From Megamerina dolium (lineage: Eukaryota > Arthropoda > Insecta > Diptera > Megamerinidae), in contig OY978530.1 in NCBI GenBank assembly GCA_963854835.1, positions 37,495,139 through 37,559,138 on the forward strand: a stretch of 64,000 nt of DNA. The letters are read 5' to 3'. Under the pieces are notes generated by a model. That model did not search any database. It saw nothing but the letters and a program-made list of their open reading frames with translations, and was not told where the DNA came from. The translations under genes and the position numbers were made by a program. Below, piece by piece: positions 19,991-31,639 of this stretch. Positions within the stretch are counted from its first letter, which is position 1. Every line of letters starts with the position of its first letter.

Positions 19991-21488
19991 ATTTGTATAC
20001 CCCTGCCGGCCAGAAACCCACCTTTCTTCCACTCATTCCTACTTGGAAATACAGCTTTAATGCCACTCTCCAAAGCCAGCTTGCGAGGGCAAAACTCCGT
20101 CGTGTTGCCAACTATATCTATAGGTACATGTTTAAGGATACTACTGTGTCCTTGTTGAGTATACTTCCAACATCCAGATTCCCTGAGGCTGTGTGCCGTT
20201 TGCGATGCAGTACATAGTATGTGCAAGTCAATTGAAAGGAGGTTCAAAATAGGATCCAAGGCCGCTGCAGAGCAGGTGCGACAGGCCCCAGTGGCACCAA
20301 CGCACGCAGTGCGCTGAACTTTCCGTAGTTTATTGGTGTTATAGTTCTTCCGTAGAGCTTCCCACCAAACTACAGAGCCATAGGTCAACACCGGTCTCAC
20401 TACCGCTTGGTACATCCAGAGTACCATGTTCGGTCTTAGACCCCACTTCTTACCAAACATCGATTTGCAAGCATAGAAAGCGATGCAGGCCTTCCGTACT
20501 CTCTCCTCGATGCATGGTTTCCAATTCAGTTTGCAGTCAATAGTCAGTCCCAGATACTTGGTACTGTTCGATAAGGTTAATTGCTGTCCATTTAATGTTG
20601 GTAGTCTGAAGGTAGGTGGTTTGTACTTTCTCGTAAAGAGCAGTAACTCCGTCTTGTCCGGATTCAACCTAAGGCCACAATCTTGTGCCCACCTACTTAG
20701 TTTTGCTAATGTTCTTTCCATGATTTCACTCATTACGGAAGGGAAGGGACCCGAGACTAGGATCGCCACATCATCAGCGTACGCTACAATCTTAACTCCA
20801 TTTGCGTTAAGTTCCACAAGGATATCGTTTATAGTTATGAGCCAGAGCAGGGGGGACAGCACGCCCCCTGCGGTGTGCCCCTACGTACCCGCTCACTACG
20901 TTTTGCACCCCCTAGCTCAGCTGTTATTTCGCGGTTAATGAGTAAGGATGAGATCCAATTTCTAATTGGTTCTGCTGTTTCTGTCCTGACAAGGGCGGAT
21001 CTAATGGAATCCCACTTGACGTTATTGAACGCTCCCTCTACGCCAACAAACGCCGCCAGAGTGAATTGTTTATACAATAGGAACCTCTGCACTGTGCGTA
21101 CCACCTCATGTAGCGCAGTTTCTGTAGACCTCCCCCTCAAGTACGCATGCTGTACTGAAGAGAGAGATTTCTCATCTAGAAGCTCCCGTATATATAAGTC
21201 TAAGATTCTTTCTAGAGTTTTTAATACAAAGGACATAAGACTTATTGGCCTGAAGTCCTTGGCCAGTTCATGTCCTCTTCTACCCGATTTGGGGATGAAA
21301 ACCACCCTTGTTCTCCTCCATGTAGTCGGGATATGGTTATAGCGAATACAAGCACGGAAGATCTCCTTTAGCTCCTTAACCAAAGAATTCTGAGTCTTCT
21401 GCATCATTATAGGGAGAATACCGTCTACCCCCGGGGATTTAAAAAGTGAGAAACTATTGACTGCCCACCCTATTTTCTCCTCAGTCAT
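19990..21488 (-). pseudogene. LINE copy 1: reverse transcriptase domain
   Basis: Motifs in order: 'FKSPGVDGI' (about 21440), 'FRPISLMSFVLKTLERILD' (about 21250), 'SSVQHAYLRGRSTETALHE' (about 21130), 'AAFVGVEGAFNNV' (about 21035), 'RRGTPQGA' (about 20880) and 'VAYADDVAIL' (about 20775). The third-last motif normally has FLDVEGAF, so the first catalytic Asp is Gly here. A missing G in a G-run near 20862 shifts the frame directly after PQG. The YADD pair is intact. Confidence 0.88.
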
Positions 21489-21603
21489 GATTTTATCCAG
21501 CAGCGCCGCCGATACTTCCTGCTGTCCGTATAGCTTTTTTATATTCCCTCAAGGAATATCTATACTCCTGAAAGTCACCCGTTGCATAGCAGTCGTTAAA
21601 GAT

Positions 21604-22590
21604 TCATCTGAGCTTGGACCTCAGGTCACTCAGATCCCTATCCCACCACGGCGGGAAGATCTTCTTACTCCTAGATATAGGACAGGCAACTTTGTAGGCC
21701 ACCTGAAAACTTTTTTCTAGAGACTTGACCCGGTCTTCCAGATTATTCCGGGACTCTATGGCTGTTCTATTTCTATGGAGTCTATCGCTAACTACCTTGT
21801 CAAAAAGATTCAAGATGTTCGTTTGGAGTTTCTATTTGGTTGTCTAATCTCCCTCTGCCAGCCTAGGTCAAAGAGAATCATTCGATGATCCGACAGGGAG
21901 ATTCGTTTCGAAACTGTCCAGTTACGAATTACAAGGTCGGGAGAGTTAGCTGTGAGTGTAATATCAAGGACTTCTTCCCACCCCCTACAGGTTTCCGAAC
22001 CAGGGAAAGTGAAGGTAGGTGAATCGCCCCTGTTACAAATATTGAGATCGTAGGATATTATAAAATCAAAGAGAGACACCTCGCTCATTTGTTTCGCTGC
22101 TTCCCCAAATCGCATGTCTGGCATTGGCGTCGCAGCCCAATAGAGCATCCTATTTGCTGTTACTGATGTTGCTGATGAGCCGTTGGACCTCCTTGGGAGG
22201 CGCTGGACGGTCATGCGACAAGTACGCCGAAGCGATGATGAGACTACAACCGCTCTGCGACTCGATCTTGACCACTACGACATCGTAAGAACTAAAATTA
22301 GGTAGAAAGAAAGCGTTAATTGTGTTCCTTACCAGGATGCACGCCCTTGGCTTACCTTCACCATGCGTATAAAAAAGGTTGTAGTCCCTGTTGTGCAGAC
22401 CCATAATCTTTGAGCGCCATATCCAGGGTTCCTGTATGAGACAGATGTCGATATCGTCCTCTCTGAGAAGGATTATGAGGTTGTCAGAGGCTGATTTGGC
22501 ATGCTGCAATTTAATCTGCGCCACTCTCAGCATCTCCTTGTTTGCTGGTTTGTGGCGCACTTCCAGTTTGCTCGGTTGATGACGAGGCAC
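21604..22590 (-). pseudogene. LINE copy 1: apurinic endonuclease domain
   Basis: Starts with 'LRVAQIKLQHAKSASDNL' (about 22520), followed by 'CLIQEPWIW' with the catalytic Glu, 'GCDANARHAIWGSS' and 'SLSDHRMILFD' (about 21880). These are the endonuclease hallmarks that nick the target. A TAG stop precedes the GCDANA block at about 22153 and a one-base deletion follows near 22075. The linker to RT (21604-21813) reads 'PWWDRDLSDLRSKLR', also normal for the group. Confidence 0.85.
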
Positions 22591-23830
22591 CTTCCCCGTC
22601 CGGCTCGGCCAGCTTGAGCCCCTCTAGGAGCTTGTTGGCGTCATCAACCTCTTCCAGGTTATCATCCGGAGCCACCGAGGCCGGAAACACCTTCATTTTG
22701 GCCTCCCTGATGCCAAACCGAAGCATATTTTCTCTCTGCTCAAGTGCCCCCAGGGACTCATTGCAGATAAGCAGAAGGACTGGCTGGCTGTTGCGCTGCT
22801 GCTCTTTGATCTTAATGACCGACCAGTCATCCATCGGGACACCTGTGTTCTGCAGCTTCAAACACTGGATGAGCTTCAACTTATCCAGTTTCATTGCCAT
22901 TTTTGGCAACCAAATACGCGCCCGGGGCATTCTGGGAATCTCCGCTGCCGGGATGATCTTAAGCGAAAGACCTTCCCATGCGTTACTAATCTTAGTTACG
23001 CATTTGCCCAGAAATTCCCTCGAGAATCCCTCCACTCACTTGATTACCCGACAGCCTCGACAAACCTCCTCACAGTTGAAGGCAGGAACTGGAGTCTGTT
23101 TCTCCAAGAGGTGCTCGACGACCATCTCAGATAGCCGTCCCTCAATAGAGTTCCACACTGCCAGCACCGGCCTCCCATTGTTGCTCTTCGCGTCAACAAT
23201 AGCAACCTGGAGGAGGTCTCTGACCACCTCGCTATAAGGTTGCTTTAATGCCGCTGGAGCAACAGCGGAAGGACCCCCCCCTGTTTAGAGTATTTGCCCT
23301 CTTTTTCGGGGTGATCGGTCACGTCCTGTGACCGATTCCGCTTCGCTGTCTGCTTCGGCTGTTGTTGTGGCTGTGCTGCTTTGTTTGCGAGTGAGGTCTC
23401 GTACTGCTTGACCACCGCCTCGTACCTGACCTTATCCTCGGCATCCCGCTCGTGGACTTGTCCATCTTTCTTATTTTTGGCGAACTTGTCCAGTATGAAA
23501 AGCGCCCTTTGATACCTCGCTTTCAGCAGGGTACCGGACGACTTCTTAGACTTCTTGGGGGCCGCTGTGGTTGGCGTGCTCCCTTTGTTGGATGTTGATG
23601 GAATGTTATTGTCTGCGACAGGGGTGCTATGTCTGGCACCTTGTCATCCTTGTTTTTGATGCTCTCCTGGCTACTGGCCAAGAGATCATCCTCCGAAAGC
23701 GTTCCCAGAGCGCTCCCCCTTACTTCCTGGTTTTTGGTTTTGTTGGGTATGTTCTCCGTTTTGATTCCCACGAGTGAACTGGAAAGAAGAGTCCACCCCA
23801 GCAGAGCCAGTATACCAGGGTAAGGCACTT
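22511..23830 (-). pseudogene. LINE copy 1: ORF1 (gag-like)
   Basis: A minus-strand frame with 'VRDLLQVAIVDAKSN' (23036-23227), a TGA at about 23037, then 'KISNAWEGLSLKIIPAAEIP' and an acidic, Ser-rich C-terminus ending 'KQGDAESGAD' (22511). It overlaps the start of ORF2 by about 80 bases. The N-terminus (23523-23828) is in a different phase after shifts near 23280-23520. No CCHC knuckles were seen; the fold and RNA-binding role are inferred from position. Confidence 0.65.
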
Positions 23831-24066
23831 AATACAACCGACCTTGCCTGGGCATCGGAGGGGACCGTTAACGACTCGATTCTTTAATCACTACCAGTCA
23901 TTCAGCTCTCGGCACGGGTACCTCAACACCTTAGCTTAAAGTGTTATGTCGTCAGAGCCTCTTCTGTTATCGACAGGGTGCACCGACGTGTAGGTGAGGT
24001 TGACAATTGAATAGGGGAGGCTATATAATCGCGTCACTACCCCATTAGCACCCCACCGTCTCACTA

Positions 24067-24990
24067 AGTTAAATTCCTTTTCGTTCCTTCCTACTCGTCA
24101 TATTTCCCATCAATTTGCAATTCGTTAGTCATGGAGGTAGTTTTCCTTTACTCATATTCTTTTCTACATTTTATTTTGGTTATATTATATTTTGGTATAA
24201 TTCGTCTCTTTTCACTTTGTCTTTTTCTTTTCGTTTTCTTTTGGGCTTTATTGTTCGTTTATACTTATTCTTTTCTACACTTTTAGTTCATATACATCGT
24301 CTTACTTTCACATTGAGGTCAGTTCTTTTTAAACTTAGATTAATTTTTTTTTCTACATTTCTATTCTTCGTTCTTCGTTTCTGTTCTTTACTACATCTTT
24401 TGGTTTTTATAAATTCGGTCTCTTTTCACTTTGTCTTTTTCTTTTTCTTTTCATTTTAGTTTTGATTGGTCATTTATACTTATTCTGTTCTACACTTTTA
24501 ATTCAGATGCATCGTCTTACTCTCGCTTGAATTGCAATTCTTTACAAACTTTGATTTAACTACATCTTTTGGGTTTTGTATTTCGTCTCTTTTCACTTTG
24601 TTTTTTTTTTTCTTTTAGGCTTAATTGGTCATTTACACTTATTCTTTTCTACACCTTTAGTTCAGGTATATTTTCACATTGAATAGCATTATTTCTTTTC
24701 ATTATGGATGTTCATTTTCGTTCTTGTATTTCGTCTTATTTTCACTTTGAGTTGCAATTCTTTTCTGTCGTCTTTCACATTTACTTTTTTCTTTAGGTTT
24801 TCGGTTCGTTTTTTTTTTGTATATCTTTTATGTCAGATTTCTAAATAATTTTCTTTTCAGAATGCTACTTCCTTTTCTTTTCAGTTACATGTTTTCAGTT
24901 ACAGAATTCAGAATGTGAGACGTCACTTAGAGTGTTCGCCCTAGCTTAATTAGAGTGGCTCTTATAATTCATATTGACCAATTTCTCTCC
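24067..24990. repeat. T-rich degenerate tandem repeat
   Basis: The phrase CGTCTCTTTTCACTTTG, or a close variant, recurs at 24203, 24418, 24584 and 24732, followed each time by T-rich sequence and 'TTATTCTTTTCTACACTTTTAG'-like text. Periods are 215, 166 and 148 bases. It is strongly strand-asymmetric for T and carries no gene. Confidence 0.65.
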
Positions 24991-25009
24991 TACCTTGTAC
25001 AAGTAAAAT

Positions 25010-25410
25010 ACTAGAAAAAATTATTTCGAAGCACCTAATGTGGTTGTTGGCGTATTGAAGAGCCCCTTACCCATACCAATTTTGTTTCAAATAAGGTTCA
25101 AGTACAACGGATGCCTTATTCTATCTGAACCACCTCATTTCAAAAAATCTTTCAACGAAAAAACATTTATCAATTCTATTGATCGATTTTGAGAAAGCTT
25201 TCGATGATGTATTCATGTGGTCTTCAAAAAACTAAAATAATTAAAAATTGGACATAAAATGTTCAATTATATCAACTCTTTTTTAACAAACCGTAAAATA
25301 CGTTGCAAGGTGGATAATGTTAACTCTCCATCATTTCCCAGGGTCTCCCTTATCAGTAACTTTTTTTTGAATAGCATTCCAAAATTTAAGTCAGTCACCT
25401 CCTATATGCT
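25010..25410 (+). pseudogene. Old jockey/CR1-like LINE RT fragment
   Basis: Plus-strand translation over broken frames yields 'KKHLSILLIDFEKAFDDV' (RT motif with catalytic Asp, about 25155-25210), a following 'NYINSFLTNRKIRCKV'-like segment and 'FPGSPLS', the usual motifs between palm and thumb. Stops and shifts are numerous and YADD is not reached. It differs from the other LINEs in the window and looks much older. Confidence 0.6.
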
Positions 25411-26100
25411 GTTGACTTAAACTAAGATCCCACTATCGGGGCAATGCGACGATTCTCCTGTGCCAATAGTATGAACACTCACAATTTTTGAAATCAACCC
25501 TGACGTACCAATAATGTGAGCACTCTTTTACCCAATATCGAGCAATGATATTGTAAAAATGTGCCAATTTCTATCGACTACTTGTGCGCCGATTATAGTC
25601 GGCAATCTGCATCGATATTTGAAAATAACTGTTTACAAAAGAATAGAAAGCACAAAGAAAAACAGCGTGAAGTAAGTTTTCGCTCTTGAGAGGAGTATAA
25701 AGACCGTCAAAAAGAAAAAAAGCCCAGCAAAGTATTGCATAAAAGTTTCATTCGCACATAATTTGTGAAAAGAAAATTTTGATTTTTATCTTCACGAAAT
25801 TCGCATAAAGTGCTCTCATATGTACCATATTCACTTCTTTTTGTGAACCACTCTATCTCCCAAATTCTCCGTTTCTTAATTGTTCTTTTATTTTTTATTT
25901 TTTTTATTGACGCCAGCCTATTCACAATAATGCCGTTTTTTACTTTGCAACCCTATAACTCAGGTTGCTTAAAATATAAGCGAGTTCAATTGAACTCGCT
26001 TGAAATAAACGATGTCTCTTATTTTTATTGTTGCTTTGCATACAATTCGATAAATAAGCGAGTGTTCTTCTGCAACTCTTGTGCAAAAGCACCCAGCTTA
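25411..26100. other. AT-rich stretch without a recognised gene
   Basis: It contains a perfect 24-base palindrome at 25978-26001 (AAGCGAGTTCAA and its complement). Nothing else was recognised. Confidence 0.4.
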
Positions 26101-26104
26101 AAAA

Positions 26105-26186
26105 ATAATAAACGTAAAACGAGTCAGAAAAGAGAAGAAAAAAAAAATCACCTTACAGTCGGCTGAGGCCGACTAAATTATACCCT
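26105..26186 (+). repeat. Minisatellite unit with terminal hairpin
   Basis: One unit resembling the 65-bp minisatellite of 33-36.7 kb (AACGTAAAACGAGTCA…) is followed by a hairpin with a 7-bp stem (AGTCGGC-TGAG-GCCGACT, 26157-26174) and ATTATACCCTGCAT. The phrase TGCAGGGTATAA, its complement, ends the dispersed repeats at 32640 and 34970. Together these look like pieces of one non-autonomous family. Confidence 0.5.
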
Positions 26187-26264
26187 GCATATGTAGGTTA
26201 GGTTAGGTTATGCGGAGGCCCTCCAAAGGGGGGCGCACTTAGGCCAAATAATTAGCCCATTATG

Positions 26265-27826
26265 TCACCATGCATCACTGATGCTTACTATCCTATCTCC
26301 TCTGTTAAATGGAACCATTGGGATTTCATAATGAATAGAGCAATGTCCCTGACATCTCAGTGGTATTTGTAAAAAAGGCACTCCCCAGTAGAGTGTGCCT
26401 TCTGTATGCCAAGGCGGGGCATCTACAGAGGAAGTGGTGAACACTTTCCTCCTCTTCCTCGTCCTGGAAGCTGCGACAAAATCGTTGGCCGGTAAACCGA
26501 GCCTTGCAGCATGCCTACCCACAAGCCAGTGGCCCGTGAGTACGGCAACTACATTACTGATGGTTTTCCTGCTAATTGACAACAGTGAACGAGTTCGTCT
26601 ATTGTCAAAAGTTGGCCAGATTTTCCTATTAGTAGCACAAGAGTTCTCATCCTGCCATTTATGTTGGCTATGGTGAGGTAATATTGTGTGATAAGAAGCT
26701 TGCATGTTGCAAGCGGAATTCCGGCTTGATGAGATGGATAGATCTCTAGCAACTTAGTGCCCGATCTCGCCAATTCATCTGCCTCACAGTTCCCTGGAAT
26801 TTCCCTATGCCCCGGTACCAATACAATGTGTACATTGTAGTGCTCCGCTAGCTCGTTAAGAGCTGAGCGGCATTTAAGGGAAAGTGCCGATTTGGCGAAC
26901 GTTCCTGCGAGAGATTTAATGGCAGCTTGGCTGTCGGCGTAGATATAAACATCTTTGGAAGATATTATATTACAGCGAAGCCACGTTCCCGCCTCCTTTA
27001 TAGCCATAATCTCAGCTTGAAAAACACTGCAAAAGTCGGGTAATCGGAACTTGAGCTTAACGGGTAAGGAATCAGAAAAGACGTCACCTCCTACCCTTCC
27101 CTTCAATTTGGAGCCATCTGTGTACAATTGTATCGATTGAACTCCAGTTTCGTTGACAATACCCCTATTCCATTCTTCCCTTGAGGGTATATGGGTTGAG
27201 AAACTATTGTCAAAGCATGGTATGGGGATGGTATAGTCGATGGCATTCGGAATTGTAGTGCACTCCCCCAGGATCCTTGAATACCCGTATCCTGGTTGCG
27301 CCCAGCGTGAAGCTATGTTTAGCCTGATTGCTGATATAAGTGCTCTCTGCTTGCCAAATAAATCTTCGGGGAGTAGATGCAATAGCGAGTAGAGTGCTTT
27401 TGACGGGGTGGTTCTTAGGGCACCTATTGTCAACACCGCAGACGTTCTTTGAACCTTGTCTATTAGCCGTCTATGTACCTCCTTATTTAAGGATTCCCAC
27501 CAGACTATCACTCCGTAAAAAAGAATTGGTCTGACGATGGCGCAGTATAGCCATGATACGATTGTAAGACTCATCCCCCATCTTTTACCTATGGCTTTCT
27601 TACAGGAATAGAGTGCTGCAGTTGCTTTACGAACCCATTCCACCGTGTTTGGTTTCCAACTTAGTTTCCTATCTAAAGTTATATCCGAGTACTTCGCCTG
27701 TTCAGTTAGCTTTAAACTAGTTCTCCCAATTCTAGCTAAGGTAAAAATAGGTATTTTATGATTTCTAGTAAAGAGGACTAGATCAGTTTTAGCAGGGTTG
27801 ATGGCCAGGCCAGAGTTTGAAACCAA
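26265..27826 (-). pseudogene. LINE copy 2: RT C-terminus, RNase H and finger
   Basis: A 425-codon open frame (26549-27826) starts just after YADD and holds the RT thumb ('LAINPAKTDLVLFTRNHK', 'RPILFYGVIVWWESL'). RNase H follows with 'QLYTDGSKL', 'FQAEIMAIKEA', 'YADSQAAIKSLAG' and 'NCEADELARS', so all four acidic sites are present. 'VPGHREIPGN' precedes the last one. The C-terminal finger (26265-26705) is in a shifted frame with 'TGHWLVGRHAARLGLPANDF'. The frame breaks near 26690 and again near 26480. Confidence 0.88.
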
Positions 27827-28560
27827 TTTGGACAGGATTCATAAGGCATGGTTCATCACTTCGGTGAGTGTATTTAAATATTTTCCCGATGCCACAAGTC
27901 ACACGTCATCTGCATAAGCCACCTTTTGCAGCCCGTAGCCTGTAATGATATGAGAACTTCATTGATGGTTAAGTTCAACAAAAGAGGCGACAACACATCC
28001 CCATGAGGGGTGCCCTTAATTGAAAATCTACTTTAGCAATAGACTAATGAATCTAATAATAGGTTCAGCCACTTTAAGCATAACAAGAGCGTTTTCGACT
28101 GCTTCTGGGTTTATGTTATTGAAGGCCCCCTCAATATCTAGAAAGGTGAAAAGGCTATATTCTTTGCAGTGCAGAGATGTTTAGATCTTCTGCACAAGTG
28201 AGTGAAGGGCTGTCTCAACGGACTTGCCTTTGTTATATGCATGTTGCAATGAAGAGATATTCTTAGCATCTATAGAGCCCATTAAGTGCACATCAAATAA
28301 TCTTTCAAGGGTTTTCAATAAGAAGGGTGATAGACTTATAGGTCTGAAATCACTTGGTTTTGAGTGGGACGTTTTTCCGCCTTTAGGGATAAACACCACG
28401 TTTACTTTTAGCCAGGTCTTGGGGACATAACATAGCCTTAGGCATGCAGAGAAGATTACCTCCGATCAAGGTGTTAAAAGATCCGCACACTTCTGCATGT
28501 CCGCGGCTATAGTACCATCAGGCCCTGGTGACTTGATTGGTTTAAAATTATTTATCGCCC
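27827..28560 (-). pseudogene. LINE copy 2: RT N-terminal half
   Basis: 'VFIPKGGKTSHSKPSDFRPI' and 'SSLQHAYNKGKSVETALHSL' are readable at 28181-28399. The first catalytic Asp survives in 'FLDIEGAFNNIN' (about 28115-28150), and 'VAYADDV' lies at about 27905-27925, followed at once by a TGA. Frameshifts lie between these blocks. Confidence 0.85.
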
Positions 28561-28849
28561 AATTATTCTTTGTTTTATTGATTATTTTGTGTTCGGCCAA
28601 GGATGTCCTCCAAACAGCCTTGAAAATGGGTATCGATTAATACCCGAATCACCATCCCTCTTCATAATGAAGCTGAGTGTAACTGAATTCGTAGCGAGAA
28701 TCCTTCGTAGGCGGCTTGCATCTGAAATTTCTTCTATGTTGATGAAAAGCCATTCCATGGTGATCTTTTTGCTCTCCTTATCGCCTTTTTAACACTCGTA
28801 TGCTCTTCTTATGGGGTTGCCATTGATTAGTGATTTTGGCTCGGTCGAA

Positions 28850-29560
28850 TTACTTCCGACACTCCTTCCCTAGAGTGATGATCTCTACCGACCACCATGG
28901 AGTCCTTCTAATTGGGCAGAACGCTACAGTAGCTTTCCTGCAAGCTTCTGTAATTTGTTGAACAGCGGCCTCAAGCTGCTCCTCATTTTGCAGGCTTGCG
29001 GGCGCCATGTGAGAGAGGGATTTATTTAGGGTGGCCCTATACTTATCCCAATTTGTGCGTTTCCAGTCCGAAGAGTTGTTTCTAAGGGTTATGCCTAAAA
29101 CCTCTTCCCTGCTGCAGGTAATAAAGATCGGTTCTGTACCCATGTTTGCGAGAGTCAAGATAGAACTAATAATATATTCAAAAAGTGACACCTAGTTCGT
29201 TTTTATCTGAGCTGCCCCAGATATAATGGTGTGCGTTGGCATCGGCTCCCATCACCAGATTCAACTCGCGTTTCTCCGCATCTCGAACTGCCTTCCTTAT
29301 TATAGGGTGAGGTGGGGGCTCAATATGGTCGTGAGCCTTGAACGCATACATCAGCCAATATATATGGGATTGATGATCTAGAGCAATGGTCACATTATCC
29401 TTGTCGCTGTAATCAGATAGTAGGAATGCTTTGTAGCATTTCTTCACTAAAATACATGATCGAGGCTTACCTTCATTTTGAGCATGGTATTCCGCACACC
29501 TTGTCCTCCAGGATCCACGGTTCCTGAATTAAAACGATGTCCTCCGCTTTATTGCTCAGC
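28850..29560 (-). pseudogene. LINE copy 2: endonuclease with internal deletion
   Basis: 'LVMGADANAHHYIWGSS' (about 29210-29260) preserves the catalytic Asp/Asn/His block. Next come 'SLFEYIISSILTLANMGTEP' and 'REEVLGITLRNNSSDWKRTN' (28850-29191). The segment that normally carries the SDHR motif is absent between 'NNSSD' and 'WKRTNW', so roughly 50 residues and the last catalytic His are deleted. Confidence 0.75.
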
Positions 29561-29639
29561 CGAAGGACGAGAGCAGCGGAAGCTGCTTTAGAGTCGTGCA
29601 GATAAATCTAGACCACCCTAAGCATCTTCCTTTGCAATA

Positions 29640-30981
29640 TTTAATATAGACGCCTCAGTCACCGTCGTATCGGTGTCCTCGACGTCACAGCATATTAAGT
29701 CGTCCTCATCCGCTGTGCTAACTTCCACATTTCGGAAGAGGTCTCCAGCGTATCGCTGTCTCCGTCATACGACATGTCCTCAACAGGGGCCGAACTTACT
29801 TTCGTATCCCCTGGTTTTGGATCTACTTTTCCTGCGTCTTTTTCATACACTCAGCGTGATTTGGGAGAAGCCATAGCTTATCACCTTATTCTGTTTGGCG
29901 AGAGGTGCCTAGGATTGCTCATTTAAGATCACAACGACCTGTCTTGAGTTCTCCTTGGCCTCTCCCACCTTCACAACCCTCCAATCATCTGTGGGAAGGG
30001 ATGGATTCGTGGACCGTATGTGATCCAAGCTTTACTTAGGGTCTGACGGCTCTGCTGGAATCCAGGCGCGTGACCAGGGTGTATTGGGGATATGGTCCCT
30101 AGAAACGGCCTTAAACCAAGCGTTGGGCTAAATCTCCCCAACATTCGCGATGGCCTCTCTAAAGAGATCTGCCGATCGCTGGTCCGCGCAGGACATTAGT
30201 TTGATGCGTCCTTGATGCCATGCAGCATCTCTGCAGCAAACGACGAACAGGGTTTTCTCGCCAGGATGTCACTGTATATCCTCAGTAGACTCATCTCCAC
30301 TAGGCGCCATTGCCCTAATGGCTTAATGGTTGCTATCAATGACGGCAAGGATAAGGTGGTCCTTTGCAACGTCACTGAAGGAACGCGCTTGGGTATTAAA
30401 TGTGGCCGAAGCCGAAGTTTTCTCCTTTTTTGGCTCAGACAGCTGCTTTTCTTGCGATTTTCGCGTTCACCAATAATGCCTTTTGCCCACTCCAGAGATT
30501 CTTTTTCTCGCTCTGAGAGTTCTGTTACAGGGACGCCATCGAGCTTTTCAGTAATTCTGAAAGCGGCTCTTCTTTCCCGATATGTTCGGAGGGACCCGCT
30601 AATTGATTTAGCGGGAGCCCTTAAATTAGAGGCAGTAGCTGATGTTGATGGAGTGAAGTCCAAAAGGGATGTGGCTGCTGAAACAGGAGTCGCAGCCTTT
30701 GTTAGTGTCTTAGTAGCAGCGGGTCTTGATATGGTGGTCACAGACCATTTGCTAACTTGCACTGATTTTCTCGATTCCAGTCGTTTGGTGGCCAGAACTG
30801 GTGTGCTCTTGCGTACAGGTGCTTTAGGGACAGCGGAGGAGCCTGACTTTATCTTATGCTCCACACTTCCCGAAGAAGGTGCGATTTTGGGACGAGTCCG
30901 ATTGGACGTGGGCCTGCCCTCCAGACGAGGCCTTTTGGGGTTTTCGGAATTATCCGAGGCAATTTTGAATTTATTTTCCAT
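29640..30981 (-). pseudogene. LINE copy 2: ORF1 (gag-like)
   Basis: A 261-codon frame (30196-30981) rich in Ser, Lys, Arg and Pro starts 'MENKFKIASDNSENPKRP' and ends with 'GQWRLVEMSLLRIYSDILA' and 'GIKDASN'. Its N-terminal half looks disordered and basic, as in other LINE ORF1 proteins. The remainder towards 29640 is broken. It lies just upstream of the endonuclease on the same strand. No CCHC knuckle was seen. Confidence 0.65.
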
Positions 30982-31495
30982 ATTTCATATACGACCGCTT
31001 ACTCGACGTATCAGGCATCGCGGTCTAATCATTTAGGAGGGACTTGGAGGTCATACGAAGCAGAGCCCTATACTCCGGAAAGTCCACAGTTACTCCCTGA
31101 GGCGGACAGGTATCAGAGAGGCTCCGTTAAAGTACAGCCAGTATAGTCCCCCGGCTGCAAACTATCCGTGCAAACTATCCAAACGTATAACACCCTGGAT
31201 TGGAGGAAGAATTTTATCGACTCTTAGGTCTAGCTCCGTAGTGTTCTGTTAATTAGCAGGGTCACCTCAAGCAGGATGTGATAGAGTCACGCACTAGCGG
31301 TCTTGGTCAGATAGAGGCTAGCGCCGTATATAAGGCTATGGCTGCATCGCGCATATTCTGACCCTGCAAAGAAATATGCAGATCTGCAAATACACAGACG
31401 CGCGAATATGCCTGACCCCAAGCACACTCGCATATCCACACACCCGTACACCTGCACACTTGCTTGACCCCATATATAGATATGTATGCATATGT

Positions 31496-31498
<3 letters not shown>

Positions 31499-31574
<76 letters not shown>
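31499..31574. repeat. (AT)n microsatellite
   Basis: Pure TA repeats for about 75 bases. Confidence 0.95.
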
Positions 31575-31639
31575 AAGTTTACTCGAATATCCATCTTTTT
31601 CTTTTATTTCCACTTTTTGAAAAACAATTTTGAATATAC

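Larger units (their letters stand above)
19053..24054 (-). mobile_element. Near full-length RNase H-bearing LINE (LOA/R1/I-type), copy 1
   Basis: A 5.0-kb insertion flanked by perfect 12-bp direct repeats ACCGTCTCACTA (19041-19052 and 24055-24066). Its 3' end on the minus strand is a (CTAC)n tail. The content from 5' to 3' is ORF1 (about 23830-22511), then ORF2 with endonuclease, RT, RNase H and a terminal CCHC-like finger. The domain order, a C-terminal RNase H and the short simple-repeat tail fit the LOA/R1/I group; I could not fix the clade. Several single lesions in ORF2 make it inactive. Confidence 0.9.
26198..31060 (-). mobile_element. RNase H-bearing LINE (LOA/R1/I-type), copy 2
   Basis: The 3' end is marked by a (TAACC)3 tail, seen as GGTTAGGTTAGGTTA at 26200-26214 on the plus strand. 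From there ORF2 (26265-29560) and ORF1 (29640-30981) run on the minus strand. It is related to, but clearly different from, copy 1. The 5' end lies beyond 30981 and its exact position is unclear. An 11-base match TGCATATGTAG occurs at the 3' flank (26187) and near 31487, but the second site is low-complexity, so I do not treat it as a proven target duplication. Confidence 0.8.

Noticed and set aside
22542..23237. 231-codon plus-strand frame
   Set aside because: Antisense of LINE copy 1 ORF1.
24115..24459. 114-codon hydrophobic frame
   Set aside because: It is driven by the T-rich tandem repeat; no signal or family pattern.
30212..31036. 274-codon plus-strand frame
   Set aside because: It is the antisense of the LINE copy 2 ORF1 and has no family resemblance.
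31280..31613. Target duplication TGCATATGTAG for LINE copy 2
   Set aside because: The right-hand match lies in low-complexity AT sequence and would imply an unusual 5' end; chance cannot be excluded.
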